A stretch of 64,000 bases of DNA from Spinacia oleracea (Eukaryota; Streptophyta; Magnoliopsida; Caryophyllales; Amaranthaceae), in assembly GCF_020520425.1 (NCBI RefSeq), contig NC_079487.1, forward strand, positions 68,996,541-69,060,540, read 5' to 3'. The position numbers were made by a program, and so were the translations under genes. Position 1 is the stretch's first letter. The number at the start of each line of letters is the position of its first letter. Below the pieces are notes generated by a model. That model worked only from the letters and a program-made list of their open reading frames with translations, was not told where the DNA came from and did no database searches. Below, piece after piece: positions 33,221 to 44,885 of this stretch.

Positions 33221-36200
33221 ATGGCAAACAACAATTCATTCAACATTCGATCAATTCTCGAAAAGGAGAAGTTGAACGGGAAAAACTTCCTTGACTGGCA
33301 AAGGAACTTGCAAATAGTTCTTATGCAGGAAGAAAAGGAGTATGTCCTAGATGAGGCGATGCCCGAAGCTCCTGGCGACGGGGTCACTCAGGCTGCCCTC
33401 AATCGTTGGATTGATGCCAACAAGGATGTGAAATGTCTAAAGCTCGCCACCATGAGTGCGGATCTGCAGAAAACGTTCATCAACTCAGATGCTTTCACAA
33501 TCATCAGTGAGTTGAAGAACATGTTCCAAGATCTGGCTCGAGTCGAAAGATTCGAGACTCATAGGCAAATTCTTGAGACCAAGCTTAAGAAAGGCGAGCC
33601 CGTAAGTCCACATGTTCTCAAAATGATTGAGAATATGAGTCGGCTGGATCAGCAATTTTCTCAGGAAATGGCTATAGACACCATCCTCCATTCTCTTCAT
33701 AGCGGGTATGATCAGTTCAAACTGAACTACAGTATGAATAGTCTGGACAAAACGCTCACTGAGCTTCACGGTATGCTGAAGACCGCTGAAAAGACGCTCA
33801 AAAGTGATAAGCAGGATGTGCTTATGGTGCGTGGGGGCAAGTTCAAGAAATCTGGAAAGAAGAGGAATGCTAAGAAAGGTGGCAACAAGGCCAGCCCAAC
33901 TAAGCAAACTGGCGCCAAATCTGCAAAGAGGAAGGTCAGTCAACCCACTTCTGAATCCGAATGCTTCTACTGCAAGAAGAAGGGGCATTGGAAGAGAGAT
34001 TGCTTGAAGCTAAAGGAAGATCAGAAGAACGGAACAGTCGTTCCATCTTCAGGTATTTTCGTTATAGACTGTATACTTGCTAATTCAACTTCTTGGGTAT
34101 TAGATACAGGTTGTGGCTCACACTTATGTTCCAATCCACAGGGACTAAGAAGAAGTAGAAAGTTAAGCAAGGGTGAAGTCGACCTACGAGTGGGAAATGG
34201 AGCACGGATTGCTGCATTAGCCGTAGGAACTTACTATTTGTCGTTGCCCTCCGGGCTAGTTTTGGAACTGGAAGAATGTTTCCATGTTCCAAGTCTTACT
34301 AAAAACATCATTTCAGTTTCTTGCTTAGATGCTAAGGGATTTTCCTTTATAATAAAAGACAATAGTTGTTCGTTTTATTTTAAAGAGATGTTTTATGGAT
34401 CTGCTAGATTAGTCAATGGACTTTATTTATTAGATCACGACAAACAAGTATATAACATAAATACCAAAAAGGCCAAAAAGGATGATTCAGATCTCACCTA
34501 TCTGTGGCATTGTCGATTAGGCCATATAAACTTGAAACGCTTAGAAAGACTTCAAAGGGAAGGAATTCTAGAACCATTTGACTTAGAGGATTATGGTAAA
34601 TGCGAATCATGTTTACTTGGCAAAATGACAAAGCAACCTTTCTCCAAAGTTGGAGAAAGAGCAAATGAACTATTGGGTTTAATCCATACAGATGTATGTG
34701 GACCAATGAGTACAAATGCTAGAGGTGGTTTCAGCTACTTTATCACTTTCACTGATGACTTCAGTAGGTATGGTTATGTCTACCTAATGAAGCATAAGTC
34801 TGAATCCTTTGACAAATTCAAGGAATTTCAGAGTGAAGTAGAGAATCAATTAGGCAAGAAGATTAAGGCACTGCGGTCTGATAGAGGCGGTGAATATCTG
34901 AGCTATGAATTTGATGACCATCTGAAAGAATGTGGAATTCTATCAGAATTGACTCCTCCTGGAACACCACAATGGAACGGTGTGTCAGAACGGAGGAACA
35001 GAACCTTGCTAGACATGGTCAGGTCAATGATGGGTCAGGCCGAACTTCCATTAGAATTTTGGGGACATGCACTAAATACAGCTGCACTCACTATAAATAG
35101 AGCTCCGTCTAAAGCTGTCGAAAAGACTCCATACGAATTATGGTTTGGAAAGCCTCCAAATGTGTCTTTTCTTAAGATTTGGGGATGTGAAGTTTACGTC
35201 AAACGATTAATTTCAGACAAACTTCATCCAAAATCTGACAAATGTATCCTTGTGGGCTATCCAAAGGAAACAAAGGGGTATTACTTCTACAATACATCTG
35301 AGAACAAAGTGTTTGTTGCTCGAGATGGTGTCTTTTTGGAGAAGGATCACATTTCCAAAATGACAAGTGGGAGAAAAGTAGACCTCGAAGAAATTCGAGT
35401 CGAACAACAAACTCTAGAGAATGCTCAAGATGACATTCAGGATGAAACTCAGAGATCTTTAGAAGAATCTGGTGAGAATCATGGTCAATCTAGAAATGTT
35501 ACCCCGCGTAGATCGCAAAGATATAGATCTCAACCGGAAAGGTACTTAGGTATTTTGACGAACGAGAGCTATGACGTTCTATTACTTGAAAGTGATGAAC
35601 CTGCGACTTACAAGCAAGCTATGACGAGCCCTAGATCCAAGCAGTGGCAAGAAGCCATGCAATCTGAATTAGACTCCATGTCTGAAAACCAAGTATGGGA
35701 TTTGGTCGATTTGCCAGATGGCTACCAAGCCATTGGAAGCAAATGGGTTTTCAAACTGAAAAAGGACAAGGATGGGAAACTTGAAGTTTTCAAAGCTAGA
35801 TTGGTTGCAAAAGGTTACAGGCAAGTCCACGGTGTGGATTACGATGAAACCTTTTCACCAGTTGCAATGCTAAAGTCTATTCGAATAATGTTAGCAATCG
35901 CTGCATATTACGATTACGAAATATGGCAGATGGATGTCAAAACTGCTTTCTTAAACGGCGTTTTAACAGAAACTGTGTTTATGACACAGCCTGAAGGTTT
36001 TGAGGATCCAAAGAATGCTAAAAAGGTATGCAAGCTAAAGAAGTCAATCTACGGATTGAAGCAGGCATCCAGGAGCTGGAATATACGTTTTGATGAAGCA
36101 GTCAGTGACTTTGGTTTCATCAAGAACGCGGACGAATCTTGTGTATACAAGAAGGTCAGTGGGAGCAAAATTGCTTTCCTAGTATTATATGTCGACGACA

Positions 36201-36895
36201 TATTGCTTATCGGAAATGACATTCCTATGTTGAACTCTGTCAAGATTTGGCTTGGGAAATGTTTTTCGATGAAGGATCTAGGAGAAGCACAGTACATATT
36301 GGGCATCAAGATTTACAGAGATAGATCTAAAAAGATGATTGGACTTAGTCAAAGCACTTATATCAATAAGGTGCTTGATAGGTTCAAGATGGCGGACTCC
36401 AAGCGAGGCTACCTACCCATGTCTCATGGAATGACTCTAAGCAAGACTCAGTGCCCAAAAACACTTGATGAGCGTAGACGAATGAATGGGATTCCATATG
36501 CATCATTGATTGGTTCAATAATGTATGCTATGATATGTACACGCCCGGATGTTGCGTACGCACTCAGTGCTACGAGCAGATACCAGTCAGACCCAGGAGA
36601 GGCGCATTGGACTGCTGCCAAGAACATTCTGAAGTACCTGAAAAGGCACAAAGATGACTTCCTGGTCTATGGTGGAGATGATGAATTAATTGTTAAAGGC
36701 TATACGGACGCAAGTTTCCAAACCGACAAAGATGATTTCAGATCACAGTCTGGGTTTGTCTTCTGCCTCAACGGAGGAGCAGTAAGCTGGAAAAGTGCTA
36801 AGCAAAGCACCATTGCGGATTCTACAACTGAAGCGGAGTACATTGCTGCACATGAAGCAGCAAAGGAAGCTATATGGCTAAGGAAGTTCATATGA
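33221..36895 (+). CDS. Copia gag-pol polyprotein (complete element), ended by an early stop in RNase H
   Basis: 1224 codons from the ATG at 33221, which follows the leader directly. Domains: gag (to about residue 240), zinc knuckle CFYCKKKGHWKRDC (about 248), protease active site WVLDTGCGSH (about 292), pre-integrase WHCRLGH and CESCLLGK, integrase with the HTDVCGP, SDRGGEY and SERRNR blocks (about 489-590), RT with QMDVKTAFLNG and LYVDDILLIGN (about 807-1055), and RNase H beginning KGYTDASF (about 1159). A TGA at 36893-36895 interrupts RNase H; the same frame continues with DNNGAI and ends at 37177. Apart from this stop the protein looks intact. The polyprotein would supply all enzymes for copying and integrating the element. 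Confidence 0.9.
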   Translation: MANNNSFNIRSILEKEKLNGKNFLDWQRNLQIVLMQEEKEYVLDEAMPEAPGDGVTQAALNRWIDANKDVKCLKLATMSADLQKTFINSDAFTIISELKNMFQDLARVERFETHRQILETKLKKGEPVSPHVLKMIENMSRLDQQFSQEMAIDTILHSLHSGYDQFKLNYSMNSLDKTLTELHGMLKTAEKTLKSDKQDVLMVRGGKFKKSGKKRNAKKGGNKASPTKQTGAKSAKRKVSQPTSESECFYCKKKGHWKRDCLKLKEDQKNGTVVPSSGIFVIDCILANSTSWVLDTGCGSHLCSNPQGLRRSRKLSKGEVDLRVGNGARIAALAVGTYYLSLPSGLVLELEECFHVPSLTKNIISVSCLDAKGFSFIIKDNSCSFYFKEMFYGSARLVNGLYLLDHDKQVYNINTKKAKKDDSDLTYLWHCRLGHINLKRLERLQREGILEPFDLEDYGKCESCLLGKMTKQPFSKVGERANELLGLIHTDVCGPMSTNARGGFSYFITFTDDFSRYGYVYLMKHKSESFDKFKEFQSEVENQLGKKIKALRSDRGGEYLSYEFDDHLKECGILSELTPPGTPQWNGVSERRNRTLLDMVRSMMGQAELPLEFWGHALNTAALTINRAPSKAVEKTPYELWFGKPPNVSFLKIWGCEVYVKRLISDKLHPKSDKCILVGYPKETKGYYFYNTSENKVFVARDGVFLEKDHISKMTSGRKVDLEEIRVEQQTLENAQDDIQDETQRSLEESGENHGQSRNVTPRRSQRYRSQPERYLGILTNESYDVLLLESDEPATYKQAMTSPRSKQWQEAMQSELDSMSENQVWDLVDLPDGYQAIGSKWVFKLKKDKDGKLEVFKARLVAKGYRQVHGVDYDETFSPVAMLKSIRIMLAIAAYYDYEIWQMDVKTAFLNGVLTETVFMTQPEGFEDPKNAKKVCKLKKSIYGLKQASRSWNIRFDEAVSDFGFIKNADESCVYKKVSGSKIAFLVLYVDDILLIGNDIPMLNSVKIWLGKCFSMKDLGEAQYILGIKIYRDRSKKMIGLSQSTYINKVLDRFKMADSKRGYLPMSHGMTLSKTQCPKTLDERRRMNGIPYASLIGSIMYAMICTRPDVAYALSATSRYQSDPGEAHWTAAKNILKYLKRHKDDFLVYGGDDELIVKGYTDASFQTDKDDFRSQSGFVFCLNGGAVSWKSAKQSTIADSTTEAEYIAAHEAAKEAIWLRKFI

Positions 36896-37177
36896 GAACT
36901 TGGTGTAGTCCCCTCCATTAAAGGACCAATAGCCCTGTATTGTGATAATAACGGAGCTATTGCACAGGCAAAAGAGCCTAGACACCACCAGAGAGTCAAG
37001 CATGTACTTCGTAGATTTCACCTTCTACGAGAGTTCGTTGAAAGAAAAGAAGTCGAGATAAGCAAAATTGGAACTGATGACAACATATCAGATCCATTAA
37101 CTAAACCTCTGCCGCAAGCGAAGCACAACTCGCACACTGCAGCTATGGGAATCAAGCATATTGGAGAATGGCTTTGA
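36896..37177 (+). pseudogene. Remainder of Copia RNase H after the in-frame stop
   Basis: Ninety-four codons in the same frame as gag-pol carry the expected RNase H end (YCDNNGAIA, HHQRVKHV, ISDPLTKPL, HIGEWL). Only one nucleotide change separates this from a complete polyprotein. The copy probably depends on related elements for RNase H function. Confidence 0.85.
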
Positions 37178-38041
37178 TGTCTCTGTTTAATGTTTTAAAG
37201 TTTTAGAGTTTAAATCTTTGTAAAACATTATTGGTTAATCATTCACAATAAATGAAAGGAATTCATTTTTCCATTTAATTTGTGGTTTATTAAATGATGA
37301 GTCCCTTCAACTTGACGATATATTCAAGATAGACTGTCAGGACCAGTCCTGTGACTAAGAAATGTCTATCAAGTGAACTTGAATGTCAAAGGTTGAAAAT
37401 GGTCCCTAATCGGAGTTTTCTATAAAATTGGACGCATAGAAAACGTTAGACGATTAGAATGCAAGATGACTAGTAGTTCTGTTTCTTGAACTATGTGGAC
37501 ATGGCAATGTCATAATCATTTGCATAGATACTTACTTTGGGAAGACTAGTATCGGACAAGACCTATGAAACTTTACTGTAAGAGATGAAAGTCTGTCATA
37601 AGTAAATTTCATTAAATTATTAGACACTAAATCCTCAATACCTGAGTGATTTGAGATTACTTGTTTGAGAACTGGTTGCTTTGACGTTGACCAACCGTCG
37701 CACCGTAAAAGGAGGCTATAAAGGCAACGCTCAGGTAATCACCTATCAAACGAAGTCTAATCTCAAGATCGCAAGATTGGGATTGTCCTCCCATAAATCG
37801 GGAAGAGATGCTTAAAAGTTGTACAAGGCCACTCGGAGAGCTAGAAACTGTGAAATGCATGGCCGTGCTCGGATGAATCATAGGCTATGATTATCTGTTT
37901 ATTTGATCAGTTGAACTCTGAAACCGAGGAACACCTCTGGACATAATAAGGATGACAACTCTTACCTTATGTTCAAGAGCAAGCATCGAGCGACAAAGGA
38001 ATTAGGAAATGCACACTTGTCCCTAAGGACAAGTGGGAGAC
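37178..38041 (+). other. 3' untranslated tail and polypurine tract of the complete Copia
   Basis: About 860 bp without coding sequence, ending in the polypurine tract AAGTGGGAGA (38031-38040) directly before the 3' LTR. A similar tail with ACAAGTGGGAGAC precedes the old LTR at 39867. Confidence 0.8.
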
Positions 38042-39426
38042 TGAAGGAAATAATGCCCTTGGTCCAAGTATGCATTCTATGTTAAGTCTAATAAATGCGG
38101 TTCAGTATTAATTAACAAGTTAATAATTCAGTGAGATCAAGTGAGCTGAATGCCTAGCTAGAGGCCGCTTCAGTTCAAGTGGAATTAATGATATTAATCC
38201 ACAGCTTACTCTTGACTGAACCCGTAGGGTCACACAAATAGTACGTAAACGGATCAAGTATTTAATGGCATTAAATACTCCATCTATGAATATTCGGAAC
38301 CGACGGATCTTGGTTTCAGTGGGAGCTAAGATCGTCACAGGCAAGAAATGAATACTCCGGAAACGATGATATTGCCGGAAACGGAAATATGGATCGTATC
38401 GGAAATATGAATATTATCCAAGTCGTAGATGTTGCCGGAAACGGAAACATGGTACGTATCGGAAAATATTATTGGAAATGGAAATATTACCAGAATCGGA
38501 AATATTGCCGGAAACGGAAATATTGTCAGAATCGGAAATATTACCGGAATCGGAAAATAATTCCGGAAACGGAAATATTAAATATTTGTTCGAAACGGAA
38601 ATTAATTCCGGAATCGGAAATATTAAATATTGTTCGTATCGGAAATAAATTCCGGAACCGGAAATTTAATCGGAAGCGTATCGTACGAATTAGCATCGGA
38701 CGAGGCTTGCCGGACGAAGGCCCAGCACGAAGCCGGGGCCATCGCCCAGCAAGCATGCGCGCCACAAGCCCAGCCAAGGCAGCGCCCAGGCCTACCGCAA
38801 GGCAGGCCCAGCGCGCGCCAAGGGCCACGGATGCGTGGGCCGCGCTGCGTGGGCTGCTGCTCGCACGCGCATGGGCAGCCCTTGTGGCTGCCGTGTGTGT
38901 GTGAGTTTGTGCTCATGCGTGATTCCTGAATCTACAAGAGTCAGTGTATGATTAAATTTCTATTCCTAATTGGATAAATTAATTAAATAGAATTCATGTA
39001 GGATTCTAATTTCAATTAATTCGTATCCTACTAGGATTACGATTCCTTTTCCATAACTCTATAAATAAAGGCCTAGGGGTCATAATTTATACACAAGTTT
39101 CAAAGTATTCAAAAGTGAGTTTTTTGAGAGAAAATTAAAACACACATCTTGCTCATAAAGTGCCGAAATTTTCTAGTACCTTAAGGGCGATTCTAGTTGG
39201 TCAATCTTAAGGCGGATCCGGACGTGCTGTGGACTATCTACGGAGGGACGACACTTGGAGTCCTAAAGACTTGTTCTTGTTCGGTTCGGGCGCGGCTAGG
39301 GAGGGCACGCAACAAAGAGTATGCATCTAAATTATGCTATATGATTATGTGTAAATAATATGTTGTCCTGGGTTAATGGTTGTTTCCGCATGATCTATGT
39401 AATGTCATATGTATCATAACCTAACA
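38042..39426 (+). repeat. 3' LTR of the complete Copia
   Basis: Same length as the 5' LTR and almost identical to it. It is followed at once by the second ATAAG (39427-39431). Confidence 0.95.
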
Positions 39427-39431
39427 ATAAG

Positions 39432-39866
39432 TAGTTCTCATTAATGGTAATTAGAACCATTCCTCAAAACATGAGTAATTATGATTGCTCGTTTGAAGAT
39501 TAGTTCGCTTTGATGCTCGCTAACATAGCACCGTAAAAGGAGGCTATAACAGCAGTTATTGGGCGAACTATGAATCAAAGTGAGTATTCATAGATTGCAA
39601 GACTGGATTGTCATCCTATCTTTGATAGGATATGGTGTTGTTGTGTAACAAGGCCTCTCGGAGAGTTAGATACTGTGAAAATGCATGGCCGTGCTCAGAA
39701 TGATTAAGGCTTAACCTTCTGTAAAAGTTTAACAGTTGAACTCAGTAATCCAAGAAAAACTTCTGGACCTAATAAGGATGGCTTGGATCTTACCTTATGT
39801 TCAGTAAGTAACACTAAGCGACAAAGGAATGTGAATGCACACTTGTATGAATGACAAGTGGGAGAC
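39432..39866 (+). mobile_element. Old Copia element, 3' tail, second part
   Basis: Continues the tail interrupted at 28929. It is similar to 37640-38041 of the complete element (for example CACCGTAAAAGGAGGCTATA and CATGGCCGTGCTC) and ends in the polypurine tract before 39867. Confidence 0.8.
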
Positions 39867-40859
39867 TGAAGGAAATATGTCTTTCACCCAATGTGCATTA
39901 GTCTAATACCAAGGTTCAGATTAATTACGAACAATTAATTCAGTGAGATCAAGTGATTGGAACAACTGGCTGGAGCAGTGCTTCCGATCAGTGAGTTCTA
40001 ATCTATATTAGGCTCACAGCTTACTCTTGATTGAATCTATAAGGTCACACCATTGACATGTAACAGATTACCGGATTAAATGAATCGGAAATTCATTAAA
40101 TAGCTTTACGGGAAAATAGTTCGGAAAACATAAATATACGATATGACGTTGGATCGGAATCGTATATCGTATTGCGTATATTCGTAAGCTAGGCGAAACG
40201 AATAATCGTATAGTTCGACATTGGATCGTCAAGTACTATACGATAAATAACCGCAATAAGGCATTGGACGCAAATACGAGAAGGCAACGCTGCCGGCCCA
40301 ACGAGCCAAGGCCCACTAGGCGCAGCATCGAGTCAGCGCACACATGCCCATGCCTTCGGCTGGGCGCGCCCGCGTGCACGGAGCAGCAGCAGCAGCGCAC
40401 ACAGCGCAGCCCAAGGCCCAACGCCTGTGTGGCTGTGTGTGTGGGCTTGCGCGGGGATTGTTTGCCGGCTCTTGGCCCATGTGCCTTGGCTGGTTAGTGT
40501 TATGACCTAAGGGTTATAAAATTAATCCAACACAAGTTATTTTCCAGACACTACCCTAATCAGATTCTAACCTAAGGCAAGAGAAATCCTAAACTCTCTT
40601 TGTGCCTCCATTAGAATTGTTCTTCCCTAAAGTAAACTATCTTGAGTGACATCTAAGCCATCATCTCAAGACGGGTCTTAACGTGTCGGTGAACCAAGTA
40701 GAGGAACAACATCTGGAGTTATTGTTCGTGTTCGTGATTCGTTGAACTAGGGAAAATACGCTACAAACGTAAATATTGCTTAAACTGTACTTTATACATG
40801 CTTCCTGGCTTTGCGGTTATTTCGCTATCAAGTTATGTATTTAACTGTATACCCTTACT
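39867..40859 (+). repeat. Old Copia LTR (993 bp), between a 3' tail and a 5' leader
   Basis: Begins TGAAGGAAATATG after a polypurine tract and ends ...TACCCTTACT, with the usual final A changed. It is followed by G and then a PBS. The start and end resemble the complete element's LTR but the body differs, so this is a related, older family. Its last 90 bp match the LTR remnant at 6282-6372. Confidence 0.85.
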
Positions 40860-40860
40860 G

Positions 40861-40872
40861 TGGTATCATGAG
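40861..40872 (+). other. Primer-binding site of the old Copia
   Basis: TGGTATCATGAG, one change from the site at 30316. It shows that the LTR at 39867 works as a 5' LTR for the sequence to its right. Confidence 0.8.
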
Positions 40873-43363
40873 AAAATGTTTGTGATTATGTCGAAATTTT
40901 TAGAATTAATTCGTAACTTTTCGAATGTTTTTCTTGGTTATTGGATAAATCGTTGAAAAGCTATTGTGTTCGTAAAGTGTCGAAATTTCAATTTTTCTGA
41001 CCCTAATCTGATTGGAAATGGCATTTTATGATCAAGTCATGCCAAAAGAATCTCAAAACCAGTTGCCGAAGTGCGAGTTTTTGGGCGTTTTTGTTCATTA
41101 ATGAATTAAATCGTCAAATTAGGAAACATTTTCAATTAATTTCTCAAACTAATGAACTCGGAATTAATTGAAATTTTTCCCTACTGTTCTTGGGTATATT
41201 ATAAACTTTTGGTAAATTTTTCGTCCATGAATATTAACTATGAACCTTAATTTTATTTTTTACCTAATTTAATGAATTTTTGATCGAAAATTAAATCTAT
41301 TAATTGGTTAGATCTGAAAATTTATTTATGTGAGAAGGGGAATATGATTTCTTGTTTAAATGGAAGATTTAAAAATTCATGGATTAAAATTTTGATTGGA
41401 TTCGTTAATTTTAATCGATCACCTAAACCAAATTTGATAAAAATCTAATTTTTAAATGTTTAGAACGATTTAAAGATTTGGATTGAATTATCAAAATCAT
41501 TCAAATTTTTGTTGATGTTCATCGTACGTTAAATTTAAATATAAGTTAGCCAAGATTTATAAATTTCACGAATTGGATTGTTTGAAATTTAATGAAATCA
41601 CCTAATACAATATTTTTCGTAATTAAAGCGATTAATTTTGTTAATATTATGAAAAATAATTTTTCGTGCAATTTTGTTTCGGATATTAGAAAATGAATTT
41701 TTTTTATTTAATAATGATCGGATAGCAAGACACTTGCACGAAGCAAGGGATGTTGCCCGTACGAGACGAAAGGGGAAGCGCGCACACGAAGGCAGCATAG
41801 GCGCTGGCCTTGTGTGCGCTGCGTGCTTGGTGCGACAAGGCAGTGGCTACGCGTTGAGCTGGGCGAAGCCCTCGGACGAGCTCGCGGCACGCCACACGCC
41901 AAGGCCAGCAGCGCTGGGCCGAGGCAGTAAGCAGCAGCGACGAGAGCAGCAGGCAGCGGGTATGGGTGAGCAAGCCTATGTGCTGCTGCAAGGCATTTGT
42001 GCCTACGTGATGGGCCTTGCACCCTCGCGTGGGTGCGATGCTACGATGGCACTGCGCGTCGATGAGCGGGCACTCGCGTAGCCCACGATGCACATGATTG
42101 TGCGATTTTTGCTTCGTTTTATTTCAATTCGGCCCAATTTTTTGGGCTTTGGGCTTATTTTTGCACGAAGGGGCTAACTGGACATTTGATTATTTTATTT
42201 TATTTGACTTTGGCCGGGCCGCACGTTTAAATATTTAAAATTATAAGGTCCAAATTAAATATTGGTTTAAGTGGGAGCCGTTTAAATAAAATTATTCAAA
42301 ATAATTATTTTTAATTATTTTTCGCAGGGCACATTATTTTAATTAAATTAATTTTTGATTAGAATAAATCTAAGGATTAATAATTTGGAATTGGATTAAT
42401 CTTTTACGTCGCGTTTTGTATGAACATGATTTTTATTAAATCATGTAAATACTTGCATATTATTCTTGGGCCATTCGTTTTAGGACACGAATGGATGAAT
42501 GCATAGAATATTATTTTATGAATTGCAGGTATTGAAGGTGACTATTATAGCCAATCTAGGATAGTTAAATACAGTATGCGTAACGTTTTATCTTTGAATG
42601 TAAAGTTTTTAATATGGTCTGCGTACCATTGAAGTTTTGATGTAATAATTAGGTTATTATTATTTCAAGTTCTTCTAGATTATTTAAAATTTTAAGTTAG
42701 CTTTTGAATGGAGTTCAAGACGATGCCAAGCTAACAAGGTGAAGGGAAGACTGGATGCTTCAAGACCAAGTTTCTGGGCCATACTAGTTCACCAAAGTTA
42801 TATATTGAATGAATGTATATTATGCATGAATGTCGTTTGTATGTTTGATTAAGATTTAGTTCACTAAGTAATCAAACCGACATAGAAATAACTAGGTCCA
42901 AAGTAATATTGAGTTTATAATTGCCTTCCAAATCAAGCACTTACAAAAATTTAATGACCTAAGATAGTAGGTTTCCGCTAAAACGAGGTGCTATTTTAGT
43001 ATACTTAGATGGTAAGGTATCCTAAAGGAACACGTTGATTGTGGTTTTAACTCAAACAATATTGGCATATATTGTGGCAACGGGATAAATTATGGTATTA
43101 ATTTAATAATAACCAAGAGTAATTTAGAGATTACTAGCAATCGGTTTTGCTTACCTAGAATCTTAAAAGACTTAAGACAAGCTAAAGCATGCTTAAGGAT
43201 TTAGGACTTTTAGGGTCTTGGAATCGTTTCATTCGTTAGGGAACATGTTTATTTTGCATGAATGAAATGTTTAATAGCTTTAATGATTGCATGATTGCTT
43301 TTATTTCAAAGTTATTAAAGGATTCTGATTGGTTATTTATTGCAAATTCTTTTCAATTGTAGA
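40873..43363 (+). other. Leader of the old Copia
   Basis: A 2.5-kb non-coding leader with the same plan as in the other two copies: AT-rich sequence, a GC-rich block (about 41720-42090, here without clear tandem units), then conserved stretches such as ATATGGTCTGCGTACCATT near 42612. It ends CTTTTCAATTGTAG just before gag. Confidence 0.75.
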
Positions 43364-44885
43364 ATGTCTAAAACAACAATCAAAGCATCAGAAATTCTGG
43401 ATGTCGAGTTGAACTTGACTAACTTTCTTGAATTGGAAAGGAAACTTATCGAAGTTTTAAATGCTAACGACATGAGCTATGTCGTCAAGCAACCTTTCCC
43501 TAGCTATTATGCGAGGGGTATGACTCCAAAAAGTTACAGAAATTGGGCACTTCACAAGTATCTTGTCTCGGAACTTATCCTAAAATCTATCCCTGAAAAT
43601 TGGAGATGGAGGTTCATTACCTATGAGCCTCATGCACTCCTAAGTCATCTAAGTGATAGATGTCGTGTGAGGTATCAACCCAATGGCCAAGTTGTTGGCA
43701 ACGAGGTTGATGAATTGGCTAATTCAATGAGAAATATAAAACTCATTACTCCACATGAACCGTGCTTGGAAGTTGAGCTTCTAGAGGCACAAAAGTGCAT
43801 TTACAAGGCTAAGATGGACTATAACACACCAATTCGGTCTCATGTGAATATGATGATTGGATTGTTCTTCACAATTGAGAGACTTGGTGGTTCCTTCAAA
43901 GAGCCAATAGCTATAGCCCTTGTGCTAAACTCTCTTCATAGGGATTATGAGGGGTTTAAGATGCATTATCTCTTTAATAAGAAAGAGAACACATTCAGGG
44001 AACTCATGGAAATGCTTGAGAAATTCGAGAAAATCCTAAAGTTCAAGCAAGACCCTTTGAATGTGAAGTGCACAAGCAAGGGGAAGAAAAGCACGGGTGC
44101 ATCTTCATCCAATCCGGGAGGGCAAGAGGCTCCTTCTAAGAGCAAGATGAAGAAGAATACTTCTCCTTCTACATCGCAATGCTTTTATTGTAATGAAATT
44201 GGTCATTACAAAAGAAATTGCCCTAAGATAAAGGAAGATGTGAAGGACGAAAACGTCGCTTCTCCTTCAGGTACGTATGTTATACATTGTAATCTTGCAA
44301 ATTCTACTTCTTGGGTATTAGATATTGGTTGTGGCGGCTCACACTTATGTTCCAATTCACAAGGACTAAGGAGAAGTAGAAATCTTGACAAAGGCGAGAT
44401 GGATCTACGCGTGGGAAATGGAGCACAGATTGTTGTATTAGCCGTAGGATCTTATTTTATATCTTTTCCTAGTGGTTTTGTTTTGGAACTAGAAAACTGT
44501 TATGTTCCTAGTATAACCAAAAACATCATTTTCATTTCAAGTTTGGATTCTAAAGGTTTTAGTTTTCAATTTAAAGACAATAGTTGTTCTTTTTCTTTAA
44601 ATGGAATGTTTTATGGTTCAACACAACAAGAAAATGGTCTATATGTGCGAGATACAAGAAAACAAATCTATAACATAAGTACCAAAAAAAGACTTAAACT
44701 GGTGATTCCGATCTCACATATCTGTGGCATTGTCGATTAGGCCATATAAACACAAAACGTGTGGAAAGACTGCAAAAGAAGGGCATTCTAGATTCATTCA
44801 ACTTAGAGAAGATTGATCAATGCGAATCATGTTTACTTGGAAAAATGACAAAGCGACCTTTCTCAAAGATGGGAGAAAGAGCAAG
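43364..44885 (+). pseudogene. Old Copia gag-pol, frameshifted and cut by a gypsy insertion
   Basis: From the ATG at 43364 the frame encodes gag with PSYYARGMTP, a zinc knuckle CFYCNEIGHYKRNC (44181) and a protease region where the active site reads DIGCGG instead of DTGCG, so the protease is dead. A frameshift near 44690 ends the frame at 44740; the pre-integrase block (WHCRLGH, CESCLLGK) continues in another frame until 44885, where the gypsy LTR begins. The gag matches that of the left element (53-478), not that of the complete element. Confidence 0.85.

Larger units (their letters stand above)
28930..39426 (+). mobile_element. Complete Ty1/copia retrotransposon (10.5 kb), recently inserted
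   Basis: Order: 5' LTR (28930-30314), PBS (30316-30331), long leader with GC-rich array (30315-33220), gag-pol (33221-37177, one in-frame stop), tail with polypurine tract (37178-38041), 3' LTR (38042-39426), all between ATAAG duplications. The LTRs have equal length (1385 bp) and I find only three differences by eye (near 29451, 30187 and 30257 against their partners), so the insertion is young. The domain order protease-integrase-RT-RNase H defines Copia. Confidence 0.95.
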
